Assembly: GCA_020722725.1 (NCBI GenBank)
Contig: DYKG01000037.1
Location: 1 to 33,688 of the forward strand
Reading direction: 5' to 3'
Length of the DNA: 33,688 nt
Origin: Candidatus Methylomirabilis sp.
GTDB taxonomy: Bacteria > Muiribacteriota > Ozemobacteria > Ozemobacterales > Ozemobacteraceae
The position numbers were made by a program, and so were the translations under genes. Positions 6,882 through 17,400 of this stretch are shown here, piece by piece. Positions within the stretch are counted from its first letter, which is position 1; each line of letters opens with the position of its first letter. The notes below the pieces were generated by a model, which saw only the letters and a program-made list of their open reading frames with translations, had not been told where the DNA came from and ran no database searches.

Positions 6882-9800
6882 GCAAAAAGGGCGAAAACCC
6901 AATCTGCCGCTTCCGATAATTCTTTTGTTGATGCCTTTACTGGCAATCAATTTCGGATTCTATTTTCTTGCAGAGATTGACCTGTATTGGCGAAACACCG
7001 AACAATCAGACCAGGCCAATCAGGAAATCGAAGGTATTTCATCGGCATCAGATTTTTCCTACCAGTTTTCCAAAACCTGCGGTCAATACAGCAGCATTTT
7101 AAAATCTGCGGTTGAAGGAGGGCTGAAAGGTGAAACCCTGAAAAAGCATCTGCTTGACCGGTCTAGAAAAGTATTCAGAGCTCCATTCCCGGAAAAAGAT
7201 CTTTTCGTGTTTGAAATTCCTGAAAGTTCAGGAAAATGTGAATTGATATTGGCTGACAGTAAAAAAGTCATTCAGCGCCGGGTGCTTGAGAGAGTTTTTG
7301 ACTATCTGGTCAAGCTTAATCGCAACGATGAAATTCCCGATTACCTGGCCAAAACAAACGAGAAGCTTCTAAAAAATATTTTGGGAGCCGAAAGCCGCGG
7401 CAACATGATTGCCAATTCACAACGGGCGAAAACTTCTTACGCTTTGTACAAAGCTGAACCAAACTGGCTGAACTGGGACTATTTTACCATTCCCGGGCGC
7501 GGCACCTTCGGACATATTGTTCTTTCTAAAACCCTCGACCGGAACCGCTTTGATGGGATGCTTCTCGCTCTTAGAGATTTTCGTGACCGGCGCATTGGCC
7601 TTGCCGGCTTCGTTCCACTGTTCAAAGGCTATGGCAATCCGGTCATTCAGGCACCTTTACATCGCTCAACGCTCTACAAAGGCTGGTTGAAAAGCCATAT
7701 AAAGCCGGTGGAAAACAACCTGGCACAGTGGCTTGCCAGCGGCACACCGCCAGTAGCTGAACTGGGTAATTTCAAGGTTTTTTCCTATCTTGGCAAAGGA
7801 AACACCCATCTCACCACTCTGGTTTTGCCACGATTGAAGAAAAATGAAATGCCCCTGTGGCTGAAATTTTTAAATTTTCTGGTTCTGAGCGGCCTGTTGA
7901 TTTTTCGAGGCCTGATTCAGCAGCACTGGCCAGCAATCAGACTGAAACTGCGATTTCAAATCATTTTTCTTCTAGCTGCTACTCTGCCACTTAGCCTTCT
8001 AATAATTTCTGCATCCGGCTACCTGAGTCAATTCAGGCGTTCTATCCACTTCCAGACCATATCCAATCTTCTTCTCTGTATCAAGCAGTATGACTCGCGC
8101 AAATCACAGATTGAAGACGAATACCGAACAGCTTTCAACCGACTGTTGAAAGATCCCAGGTTCGCTAAAATCCTGCAGAAAGAAGGCTCTTATAGTCCAG
8201 CCGCTGAAAATTTGCTGAGAAGCTATTTTGATGAAGCAAATAAGCCTCTGCCATTAATGTGTTACGCAATTTTCAACGAAACCGCAAGCGGCACCATAGG
8301 CTACAACCATGGCAACCAGGAACAGATCGATTCATTCATAAACTCTTTCAAATATCCCATTGTCGGGTATATGCGCAGCAAGATAAAAAAAGATGACCCC
8401 AATTATGTTTTAGCAGAATATGAGCCAAAACGAATTGAAACTCTCGGGGTAGAAGCCTATCAATCAATTACTTCTCTTAATCTGTTAGAAGATATAGGCA
8501 AAAGAAGGTCTTACCCTTTAATCAGATTGCGCGAGGGCGGCATGGCAACCCAGATGCATGATCTGGTAAAAACAGGCGGCATCGAACCATACGCCGTAAT
8601 GATAGCCTGGGAAGACAAAGCTCTTGATGCTCAGACAATTGAACAGACGACAAATTTTCTGGCGTTGAACAATCCCGAATATACTTTTGCCCATTTCAAA
8701 GCATCGGCGCAGAAGATTGAGCCAACTTTCCACCTCAGTCGCCACATTCCGGCAGATGCGCTTACCGCCGCCCGCAAACTTGCTGAGGCGGTATTTTTCA
8801 AAGGCAGCTTAAGCAGCATTCAAACCCGCGATTATTCGATCGTTGCCTACCCATCACTGAAATACCCCGGGGTTATCATTACCGGGATAGCTCGCAATTT
8901 TTATATTGAAGAAGCCATCTTCAATCGCATGGCTTCACTCGGGCTGATAGTGGTAATCGCAATTTTCATTGTTCTTTTTCTGGCGTACATTTCAGCAAAA
9001 ATTATTTTGGGTAGAATAACCCGGCTAAAACATTCACTTGATCAGATCGCAACCGGTAATCTCGACACTGAAATTGAAAAATCAGGAAACGATGAAATCG
9101 GCAGCCTGGCCCTGGAATTCTCAGAAATGACAAAAGGATTGAGGGAAAGAAACAGACTTGCAACGCTTCTTTCAGATCATGCCATTGAAGCCTTATCCAG
9201 AACCCAGAATGTTGATGGTGCCCTTTCTGGCGAAGCTTTTAACGGAGTCGCCATGGTTTCTGACATCAGAAATTTCACCGGTCTTTGTGAAACACAACCA
9301 GCAGACAAAATCACCGAGCTTTTAAATGAACATTTTGCAAAGATGGCTGCCATTATTTCAAAACATGGCGGACGAATCTACAAATTCATTGGCGATGCCG
9401 TCGAAGCAGTTTTTCCAGAAGATGGCGATTACGAAGAAACACCCGAAGTCAGAGCTTTTAAAGCCGCATCGTTAATGAACATTGAGCAGATGAAAATCGC
9501 CCGAACCAGAATGCAAAATCAGAATTTTGGCTACAAATTTGGAATAGGTCTCGCTTCCGGGCGGTTTTATTCAGGTGGAACCGGCAGCATTGATACAAGG
9601 CTTGATTACGCAGTTCTTGGCGAGCCTCTGAAGCGAGCCGCTCAGCTGGAAGCAATTTCCAAAAAGAATCCGGATTTTCCGGTTGTGGTCGATGAAAAAA
9701 TTGCACTGAGCCTTAAAGAATTTTCAATAATTCTTACCCGCCTGCCCGATGAGTCGGCCTGGACCATGATGGAAATTTCCAACAGCCTTGTTCAGGAAGC

Positions 9801-12800
9801 AGAGCTTGAAGATGGCAATGATTACCAAACCGGCAATACCGATAAAATCGAAACCATCGAGGTTATCTCTTCGCAAAATCCAGGTTTGTATTTTTCCATA
9901 GCAATGATCGTTGTTATTGCAATTTTGTCTGGTATTTTTCTGGGTTTTAAGTTTAGAAACCAGACGATGATTGACATAGAAAAGGTTTATCTTGCGGAGC
10001 AGAATCTGCGACTGCTGGAACAGCTTAAAGTAGACAGTGTTCACAGGATCGGGTTTGAAAATATCTGCCATCATGCGGTTAACCGCATCGAAGATCAGAT
10101 GAATTTTATCAGAACAGCAAACGAAACTGAAAATTTCAAACACCTGGTTGAAAAGGAAATTGAGACGTTTGCCAAAATCGGCATTAAAATTAAGCGCTCT
10201 ATGGCATTATATTACACAGAAATGGATAAAACAGGTAATGATGATTTCTTTGTAAAAACAATTGCAAATAGTGGATGGAATCCTGAATCAGTCAGGGCAA
10301 TGGAAAAATTTGCCTATTACAAACATCACTACGATTATGATCTTCCGCGCAAGAACCTGCTTGAAGAACTCAAACTGGAAATTCCTGCTGTTTTTGGAAA
10401 CGGCCTGTCGATGACCTCCCTTTTAGATGAAAAATTTGGAACCGCGGTTGAAGTCAATATCGATGGAACACCGGAACATTTATTTGTCCGTTACATTACG
10501 GCAAGATCTGATAAATTAAAGAAAATTGATATTTCAAATGAAATTTTTAAATTGAGATTTAAGGGCGGAAAAGACAGTTTCAGAATAGTTGGCATGATCC
10601 TTTTTGTGATTGACGATGCCGAATACCGGTCAATAAAAGAAATTCTGAGCGGTTATCAAGACACCAAAACTTTTCTGGCCGCCCAACCCAAAAACAGCTC
10701 TCAAATCCATTTCTCCCCCAATTTCCCCGAGTATCTTGAGGATTATGCCAAGTCTAAAGAGGGTTCAGTAAAGTCAAACAACTTTGTCAGAGCAGACGAT
10801 AGTATTCTCCTTGATGGGCAGGAATACCAGATAATGGTTTTCTCTGAAACTCAGACGAAACAATTTTCAATGTCGCTTTTAGCTTTAGCATTAACAATTC
10901 TTGCATTTGCTCTCGGCACTTTTTTATTCAAACTCAGCCATGGCTCAAGCCGGGTAAATCAGTCTCTCGCATTAAAACTCTGGATGGCAGTCATATCCTG
11001 CTCATTGATCCCGGTTATTACTGTGTTTTTTGTTGTAGATCTCTTTGCAATTGAAAACTTCAATGCCCGGTTTTCCCAGGAAAAAGCACAACTACAAAGA
11101 TTTCTCGATCTCTTCGAACATCGGCAATCCTTTTCCGATCCTCTTGCCTGGAGAAACGTAAAAGAGTTCTCGTTTTCTCAGAAATTAAAGAAAGCAGTCG
11201 AAGAAATAAATCAGCAGCCAACCGATGCAAAAGACATGACCCCATTGAATTTGATATTCAGGGAATTTGACCGAAAAGCATGTAAATTGAAAAAAGAAAT
11301 CGCCAATTACGAACCGCGCGATGCAACAGTTGTAAGCAAGCAGGGATGGGAATTCATCAAACATGGCAATGGTGTAGGAGCAACAAATGACAATAATGAT
11401 CAATTCGCACTTTTATTGGCAAAAGTGGGTCATAACCTTATAAAAAGAATGCGCAGACAAGATGGAGGGCAAAATTTTGATGCAGAAAGTCTGGTTGGGG
11501 AAGAGACTTTAAGATTCAGTTTGCAAACCGTTAGTGCAATGTTTGGCGAGGATATTGCCATCAAGCTTGCCAATGGCGTGGGACTGCCGGTAAAAATGTC
11601 TGCAATTGATTCAGCGGCCGGTCTGATTGTTTACCCTGTTGACAAGTTATTTATGCCTGAATACGTAATTATTTGGATGATTCTTTTCAGAAATGGCGGT
11701 TATCTCAGCAAAATCGCCGACAAATACAAAGGAGACTATGCCATATTCCCAGTCGAATCAACGGATTGTGGGCGAATCACCACGCCATTTAAAAATTTAT
11801 TTGATTTCGGCCTGCCCCGTATCAACGCCTGGGTATCTTCATCCAATCTTCCAGTCTCATTAATCAAAGAGTATCAGGGTAAAAGATTCATGATTGAATC
11901 AAGACGCGCAACACAACAGATCAGCATGGTAATAACTGGAATCAAGCCGGTTCAACCAATCTACGACAAGGTAAGAAATACCACATTAAAGTTTATCTTA
12001 AGTATTATTCTATCAATAGTCTTCATTCTTCTGCTGGCAAAAAATGTGTCAGCCGAAATAATCGATCCGGTTAAACAGCTGGCAAGGGGTATGGCCGAAA
12101 TTGAAAAGGGAAACTTTACCTATCGCATAAACCCCAATAGAACTGACGAGCTTGGCGACCTGTGCCTTTCTTTTGACCGCATGGCCCGTGGTCTTGAAGA
12201 AAAATTTCTGATCGGAAAAATGCTTTCACAGAACGCCATGAAATCAACTCTTGCCGAGTTGGTGAGCCGCAAAGAAGAAGCGGTCATTCTCTATGCCGGT
12301 TCACCCGGCTTTTCTTCATGGCTGACTCTTTCAAAGCCGAACGAGCTTTTTTCCGATTTGCAGAAACAGGTTTCTGAAATTTCCCGCATAATCTTGCAGG
12401 AAGGCGGCGACATCGATAAAATCATCGGAGAAAAAATTCTTGCCGTTTTCAGAGGAACAAAGGCATCGGCAAGCCTGGCAGCCTGCAAGGCCGCCCGGCG
12501 AATAATGCTTCTCGAACAGAAGGCAACCCTGCCATTTCCGGTTGCAGCGGGCGTAAATCATGGTATTGTAATCTCAGGTGCGCTTGGAGTCGGCGAGAAA
12601 AAAGACTTTACAGTAATCGGTGATGCGGTAAATGTTGCAGCACGTATCGAAGGACTGGCCGAAGCAATGCGCTATAACCGCATTCTTATTTCAGAAGAGG
12701 TAGCGTTGCAGGTTAAAGCCGAAATGATTGCCAGAGAATATGGCTCAGTTGAATTGAAGGGAAAATCAAGCGCGGCGAAAGTTTTTCAACTTGAAGCTTA

Positions 12801-12801
12801 A
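6874..12801 (+). CDS. Giant membrane protein with two class III adenylate cyclase domains and split catalytic residues
   Basis: The 1975-aa protein is two similar halves, each with one N-terminal helix, an external region, two helices, a second external region, a helix, HAMP and cyclase. Helices are near 13-33, 330-350, 360-385, 686-713, 1004-1027, 1333-1354, 1367-1392 and 1702-1726; HAMPs near 711-766 and 1728-1785. Cyclase 1 has both metal Asp (797 in SDIRNFT, 841 in KFIGDAVEAVF) and Lys837, but Lys920 and Gln924 replace the Asn/Arg pair (LGEPLKRAAQLE). Cyclase 2 lacks the metal residues (Gly1809, Glu1853) yet keeps Lys1849, Thr1913, Asn1920 and Arg1924 (FTVIGDAVNVAARIE). One composite site using cyclase 1 metals and cyclase 2 Lys/Thr/Asn/Arg is predicted, with ATP as substrate. 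The external regions are unrecognised and are presumably sensory. Confidence 0.9.
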   Translation: MSEQKGRKPNLPLPIILLLMPLLAINFGFYFLAEIDLYWRNTEQSDQANQEIEGISSASDFSYQFSKTCGQYSSILKSAVEGGLKGETLKKHLLDRSRKVFRAPFPEKDLFVFEIPESSGKCELILADSKKVIQRRVLERVFDYLVKLNRNDEIPDYLAKTNEKLLKNILGAESRGNMIANSQRAKTSYALYKAEPNWLNWDYFTIPGRGTFGHIVLSKTLDRNRFDGMLLALRDFRDRRIGLAGFVPLFKGYGNPVIQAPLHRSTLYKGWLKSHIKPVENNLAQWLASGTPPVAELGNFKVFSYLGKGNTHLTTLVLPRLKKNEMPLWLKFLNFLVLSGLLIFRGLIQQHWPAIRLKLRFQIIFLLAATLPLSLLIISASGYLSQFRRSIHFQTISNLLLCIKQYDSRKSQIEDEYRTAFNRLLKDPRFAKILQKEGSYSPAAENLLRSYFDEANKPLPLMCYAIFNETASGTIGYNHGNQEQIDSFINSFKYPIVGYMRSKIKKDDPNYVLAEYEPKRIETLGVEAYQSITSLNLLEDIGKRRSYPLIRLREGGMATQMHDLVKTGGIEPYAVMIAWEDKALDAQTIEQTTNFLALNNPEYTFAHFKASAQKIEPTFHLSRHIPADALTAARKLAEAVFFKGSLSSIQTRDYSIVAYPSLKYPGVIITGIARNFYIEEAIFNRMASLGLIVVIAIFIVLFLAYISAKIILGRITRLKHSLDQIATGNLDTEIEKSGNDEIGSLALEFSEMTKGLRERNRLATLLSDHAIEALSRTQNVDGALSGEAFNGVAMVSDIRNFTGLCETQPADKITELLNEHFAKMAAIISKHGGRIYKFIGDAVEAVFPEDGDYEETPEVRAFKAASLMNIEQMKIARTRMQNQNFGYKFGIGLASGRFYSGGTGSIDTRLDYAVLGEPLKRAAQLEAISKKNPDFPVVVDEKIALSLKEFSIILTRLPDESAWTMMEISNSLVQEAELEDGNDYQTGNTDKIETIEVISSQNPGLYFSIAMIVVIAILSGIFLGFKFRNQTMIDIEKVYLAEQNLRLLEQLKVDSVHRIGFENICHHAVNRIEDQMNFIRTANETENFKHLVEKEIETFAKIGIKIKRSMALYYTEMDKTGNDDFFVKTIANSGWNPESVRAMEKFAYYKHHYDYDLPRKNLLEELKLEIPAVFGNGLSMTSLLDEKFGTAVEVNIDGTPEHLFVRYITARSDKLKKIDISNEIFKLRFKGGKDSFRIVGMILFVIDDAEYRSIKEILSGYQDTKTFLAAQPKNSSQIHFSPNFPEYLEDYAKSKEGSVKSNNFVRADDSILLDGQEYQIMVFSETQTKQFSMSLLALALTILAFALGTFLFKLSHGSSRVNQSLALKLWMAVISCSLIPVITVFFVVDLFAIENFNARFSQEKAQLQRFLDLFEHRQSFSDPLAWRNVKEFSFSQKLKKAVEEINQQPTDAKDMTPLNLIFREFDRKACKLKKEIANYEPRDATVVSKQGWEFIKHGNGVGATNDNNDQFALLLAKVGHNLIKRMRRQDGGQNFDAESLVGEETLRFSLQTVSAMFGEDIAIKLANGVGLPVKMSAIDSAAGLIVYPVDKLFMPEYVIIWMILFRNGGYLSKIADKYKGDYAIFPVESTDCGRITTPFKNLFDFGLPRINAWVSSSNLPVSLIKEYQGKRFMIESRRATQQISMVITGIKPVQPIYDKVRNTTLKFILSIILSIVFILLLAKNVSAEIIDPVKQLARGMAEIEKGNFTYRINPNRTDELGDLCLSFDRMARGLEEKFLIGKMLSQNAMKSTLAELVSRKEEAVILYAGSPGFSSWLTLSKPNELFSDLQKQVSEISRIILQEGGDIDKIIGEKILAVFRGTKASASLAACKAARRIMLLEQKATLPFPVAAGVNHGIVISGALGVGEKKDFTVIGDAVNVAARIEGLAEAMRYNRILISEEVALQVKAEMIAREYGSVELKGKSSAAKVFQLEA

Positions 12802-12851
12802 TTGATTGACCAGCCAGGCATTCTTGAATATTCTTTTAAACAACTGATTTT

Positions 12852-14447
12852 ATGAAAATCAAGATTCGCCATAGCGTTTTCATGCTGCTTTTCATTCTGC
12901 CGCTGCTGGCTTTCAACGCCGGCTATTTTCATATTTCCGGAATATATGTCCGTTGGCAAAAATCAGAGCAGGAAAGATTTGCCCGGCAAAAACTCGGGGA
13001 GATTGCAGCAAAAACAAGTTTTACCGCACATCTTGGCAATGCCGGGAATCGAATGATCGAAAAACTTGGTTCAACTCTTGAAGAACTCCATGATTTCCGA
13101 TTCAAAAATCTCGACTGGCAAAAAATCACCTGGCAGGTTTTCGCTTCGCCTTTTCCTGATTTTCAGGTCTTCCTTTTAAGAAAACCCAAAGATTCAGGAC
13201 GGGCAGAAATTTTTCACCACCACAGTGATCGAAATTTTAATCGCAGATCAATTGAAATGATGTTCAGTTTTCTGGTGCAGACAAATCAGGAAAAAAAATT
13301 GGATCAAGGCGAAAAAAGAAGAAATGAAAAGATTCTGAAAAAAGTTTTTGGCAGCGGATCAGACTCAGACCTGCTTGGCAAAAAACACAAAGCTGTTGCC
13401 ACTCCGGTTATTTTTAATAAGGTGCCCGCATGGCTGCTGTGGGATTTTGTTTGCAGCTCGACCGGTGAAACCGCGGGCTATTTTCTGCTGGTTAGAAGAA
13501 ACCAGGATCTGGATGCAGCAAGCCTCAAAATCACCGCCCTTGAAACAGGTCTTGGCAAGAAAATTCCAGGCGGGTTCATAAGATTATTTGAAAGCGGCAG
13601 CCAGGACCAGTTTTATCCCAGAAGAATTGCAGAATATCGGCCATTCATGAATTGGCGCAAAAACCTCGGCCTGTGTAATGATGCAACTCTTTCAGATTGG
13701 CAATACAAAGGATTCCCATGGCAGAAAAAACTAGGTGCTTATAGCCTCTATACCAGGATCCTGATTCATGACAAACATCTTTTGTTTATTCTCCTGCCGG
13801 CTATTCCAGAAAATCTTCTTCCCAATTTTTTCTTCCTGATCAATCTGCTGACCATAGTGATGCTCATTTTAATGCTTGCCAGAGGCTGGATTCTTGATAT
13901 CTGGCCGGGAAATGCCATAAGAACAAGATTCTTAATGTTTTTTTCTCTAGCCGTGGCATTGCCAATGGCATTATTCGTTGTTTCTTCAACGGCATTTATC
14001 TTCGACCGACTTAAAGAAGACGAGAACATGCTTGAAGAAACCCTTTCAGCGAGCCTGCCAGATTTCGACGCGGGCAAGGAACAGATCGAAAACGATTATT
14101 GCAATACTTTCAGCGTCTGCGCGCAGGACGATGAAATCCTTAAAATGCTTGCATCATCAGGGCTACGGGATGGAAACAGGATTCTCAAGCGATCCGTCTC
14201 AATTTTCAGCCAGGGATCTGAAAAATTGCCACTTGCAGGAATTGCCTTTTTCGACTTGCATGGAAACATAATAAGAAAAGGCTCTGATGTTATTCCAATT
14301 CAAGAATTTGAACCTATTGCCAGCTTCTACGGTTATAACATTGCCACCAACCTGCGACGCCATGTAAGCATTCTTGAGCCAGATTTTCCAATTCCAGAAA
14401 TGAAAGTAGAGAAAAAAAAATCTTGGTGCTTTTCAGGCTTATGGTAA
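12852..14447 (+). CDS. Second giant cyclase paralogue, N-terminal part (frame broken at an A9 run)
   Basis: This 531-codon frame corresponds to about the first quarter of the 6874 gene product. It has an N-terminal helix (about 11-29, with FILPLLAFNAGYFHISGIY matching LLLMPLLAINFGFYFLAEID), an external region, two helices (about 318-340 and 355-382) and the beginning of the second external region. It shifts out of frame at nine A residues (14412-14420) and ends in the unrelated tail SWCFSGLW. Removing one A joins it directly to the frame of the next entry, giving about 1976 aa, against 1975 for the paralogue. The start at 12852 has no obvious ribosome site and follows the first cyclase by 50 bases. 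Translation without frame correction would give a two- to three-helix membrane fragment with no catalytic domain. Confidence 0.8.
   Translation: MKIKIRHSVFMLLFILPLLAFNAGYFHISGIYVRWQKSEQERFARQKLGEIAAKTSFTAHLGNAGNRMIEKLGSTLEELHDFRFKNLDWQKITWQVFASPFPDFQVFLLRKPKDSGRAEIFHHHSDRNFNRRSIEMMFSFLVQTNQEKKLDQGEKRRNEKILKKVFGSGSDSDLLGKKHKAVATPVIFNKVPAWLLWDFVCSSTGETAGYFLLVRRNQDLDAASLKITALETGLGKKIPGGFIRLFESGSQDQFYPRRIAEYRPFMNWRKNLGLCNDATLSDWQYKGFPWQKKLGAYSLYTRILIHDKHLLFILLPAIPENLLPNFFFLINLLTIVMLILMLARGWILDIWPGNAIRTRFLMFFSLAVALPMALFVVSSTAFIFDRLKEDENMLEETLSASLPDFDAGKEQIENDYCNTFSVCAQDDEILKMLASSGLRDGNRILKRSVSIFSQGSEKLPLAGIAFFDLHGNIIRKGSDVIPIQEFEPIASFYGYNIATNLRRHVSILEPDFPIPEMKVEKKKSWCFSGLW
14412..14420 (+). other. 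Nine-A homopolymer at the frameshift point
   Basis: Frame 12852 reads GAG-AAA-AAA-AAA-TCT here. With eight A residues it would read GAG-AAA-AAA-AAT-CTT-GGT and continue as NLGAFQAYGKGANSMEHEL, which aligns with TLGVEAYQSITSLNLLEDI in the intact paralogue. The run can vary by replication slippage, can allow transcriptional slippage, and is a common sequencing-error site. Sequence alone cannot choose among these. Confidence 0.75.
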
Positions 14448-14460
14448 AGGTGCCAACTCG

Positions 14461-17400
14461 ATGGAGCATGAGCTTGAAAGATTTCGCGGGCGAATTTTCA
14501 GAACCAAATTTGGCCGGGGAAAAATTGTTACACTGCATGACTTCATTTTGATTGAGGGCAAGCCTCGTTTTGCCATTATGGTCTGCTGGCTCGACAGTCA
14601 GGTTGACTCAGCAGTTCTATCAAGAAGCGCAAATCTGCTGGCTTTGAAAAATCCTCAAATCAAAGTTCTGGCATATCGCAGCAGTCCCGAAGGCAACCGA
14701 CTGGTTTTTCAACCAGACCGCGGTTTTAATTTTTCAACTTTATCAACTTTTAAAAAATTTGCTGATTCCGCACTGAACATGCGTGAAGGCTTTATCAGAG
14801 GCGCTGAGGGCAACCTGTCAATGGTTGGCTATTGTTCACCCCATTTCAACGACACGATTCTGATTGCAGGCATGGACAGGTCAGAAAACATTTTTAACCA
14901 CCAGATAAGAGTTTCAATTTTCATGACTATCGGCCTTCTTGGCCTGACAATTATGATTCTTAGCGGCTTTATCAGTTATTCAAGAATCGTAAAACCACTC
15001 GAAGAAATCAAAAAAACACTTGACGAAGTTCAGGGGGGTAAACTTGAATTTTCAGGCGAAACCACGCGAAGCGATGAAATAGGTCTGCTTTATCGCGAAT
15101 TTGAAAAAATGATTTCAGGCCTGCAGGTAAGACAAAGACTCGCCTCTATCCTTTCAGATCATGCGGTAGACGCCGTTTCATCCGGAGAAGGATCTCTCAA
15201 AAGTCAACAATTCGAAGCCGTAGTGCTTATTTCAGACATCAGAAATTTTACCGTTCTCGGCGAGACCTACCCTCCCGCAATTCTGACCGAAATGCTCAAT
15301 CGCCATTTTGCAGAAATGGCAAAGGTAATCACTGAAAATGGCGGGCAGATTTATAAGTTCATCGGTGATGCAATAGAAGCGGTGTTTGTTGACAACCCCA
15401 AATTTACCGGCTCGCCTGCAGTCAGAGCAGTAGCCTCTTCAGTTAAAATGCTGAACCGGCTCGATTCAATCAATGCTGAAAGAAAGAAGAAAAGAAGTTT
15501 TGTTTATCGAATTGGGATTGGATTGGCAACCGGCAAGATAATTGCCGGCGAAACCGGGTCAGCCGAAACTCGACTCGAATATGCGATGATCGGTCAAGCT
15601 TTCAAACGTGCCGAAAAATTCGAAGCATTTACCAAAAAGATTTCTGGCCTTCCCCTGGTTTTTGACGCCGAAATAGCAAAAGCAATTGAGGGAAAGAATT
15701 TTAAGATTCAAGAGCATCTGCATCATGAAGAAAAAGTCTTCGGGATTATTGAAACATCGTCAGATCATGAACCGGTTCAAGTTTTAGAATCTATTCAAAA
15801 TCAAGCTGCCGAGCCCTTTTTCAATATAAAACCAGAAATTCCTGACTGCCAGAATATCGAAAAAAGAATTAAGGGTGGTCGCCAGATTGTTTATTTTACC
15901 GGCCTGATCTGTCTGATTTTTCTTTCAATAGCATGGTATCAAACTAATTCCTTGAAACATGAGAAATCAGTTAAACACAGGCTTGACTCTATACGCGAAA
16001 ACATCGAATTCAGCCTGATGAAAGGTGGATTTGGAGATGAAAAGGCAATTCTGGAAGAATTTCTTCAATTTGAATCTGACCAAATTGCCGCACATTTGGC
16101 CTGGAATGATTCCGGGATAAGTTCTGATTCATTTAAAAGCTCAGTAGAACAATCTCTTGGCAAGATACAAAGCGCAGGAATTTCACCCTTGCAGTTTGCC
16201 GCCCTTCACAAACCTGGAGGGATAGAAGTTGACCAAATTTCCGGCAACTGGAAAATTGTGAAATTTATTGGCAAACCAGAACTACATAATGATTGTGAGA
16301 CGCTTCTTCAGCGGTTGATGCAGGTAATAACCAGCAGAAAATACGAATCTTTTGAAAAATTTCAGGATAAATTGCCTTCCCTTATCGGTCTAAGAATGGA
16401 AATCAGTAACTTTTTCAACGATCTGCATGCGAGGGTAATAAACGTTAAACGCCTTGGAAGAGATGAATATTTATACTGGCAGCCAATTTTTATAAAAAAT
16501 CCAAAATTTCAGGTCGATCTCAAGAAGGTTAATCTGGCGCAATTTTTGAAACAAAAGCCCGGTCCCGATGCAATTTTAGGAGTTGGAACGGTCTTATTCA
16601 ACTTTGATATACATCAGGTTAAGGCAGCATTCTTCAAAATGCTTTGCCGAGTTTTCGAAAACGATGGCGTAGAATTTGCGATCGTTTTTGACAAGGGCAA
16701 AAGCCTGGTTTCAAAAGGATTCCCAATTGCCGCAGAGCTGCTTGATTACAAGGAATCATTTATTGGCCCTGAAAACTGGATGTTTTTACAGCGTTATTCA
16801 CAGTTTGAGGCAAAAAAGTTCAAGATTATTCTGGCTCAAACAGCCAATTTACCCCCTAAAAGCGGTTTATTCCGGCTTCCATTTGCCTTTTTACTCATCT
16901 TTGCGTGGATGTGGTATAAGACAGTTTTTTACGAAGAGCTTATAGCCCGCAGGTTTGCCATACAGTTATGGCTGGGTCTTCTTGCCGCAGCAGTTATACC
17001 CCTGGCATCAGTCTATCTGGTGAATGAATTGAATGCCATTGATCAGGAAAAAATCATTCTTAAGCAGGAAAGACTGAGATTGATAAATCTGTTTGAAAAA
17101 CTCGAACAGCGGCAACTTCTTCAGGAAATAAGAGCGTGGGAAGTAATTCAGGAGAAGAGTCGAGACCCTGCCTTGAAAAAACTTCTCGATCAGCTCGACC
17201 TTAACCAGACACCTGAACTTCTTAAAAAGATTGGACAACATGTAAGAACCATTGCAGAGAAGGTCAGATACAATGAAATGATTATTTTCAGCAATCGCGG
17301 CTGGAATTTAAGTGTTTATCCGCAGGACCTTAAACGAGAGGTGGGAGAATTCAAACGCTTCGTTCAAACTTTTGCCGCCGACTGCTTTGCAGACTTCGGC

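Noticed and set aside
14461..14500. Independent gene start for the second part of the second giant cyclase
   Set aside because: No ribosome site is present, the frame is open upstream to the A9 run, and similarity to the paralogue begins before this ATG.
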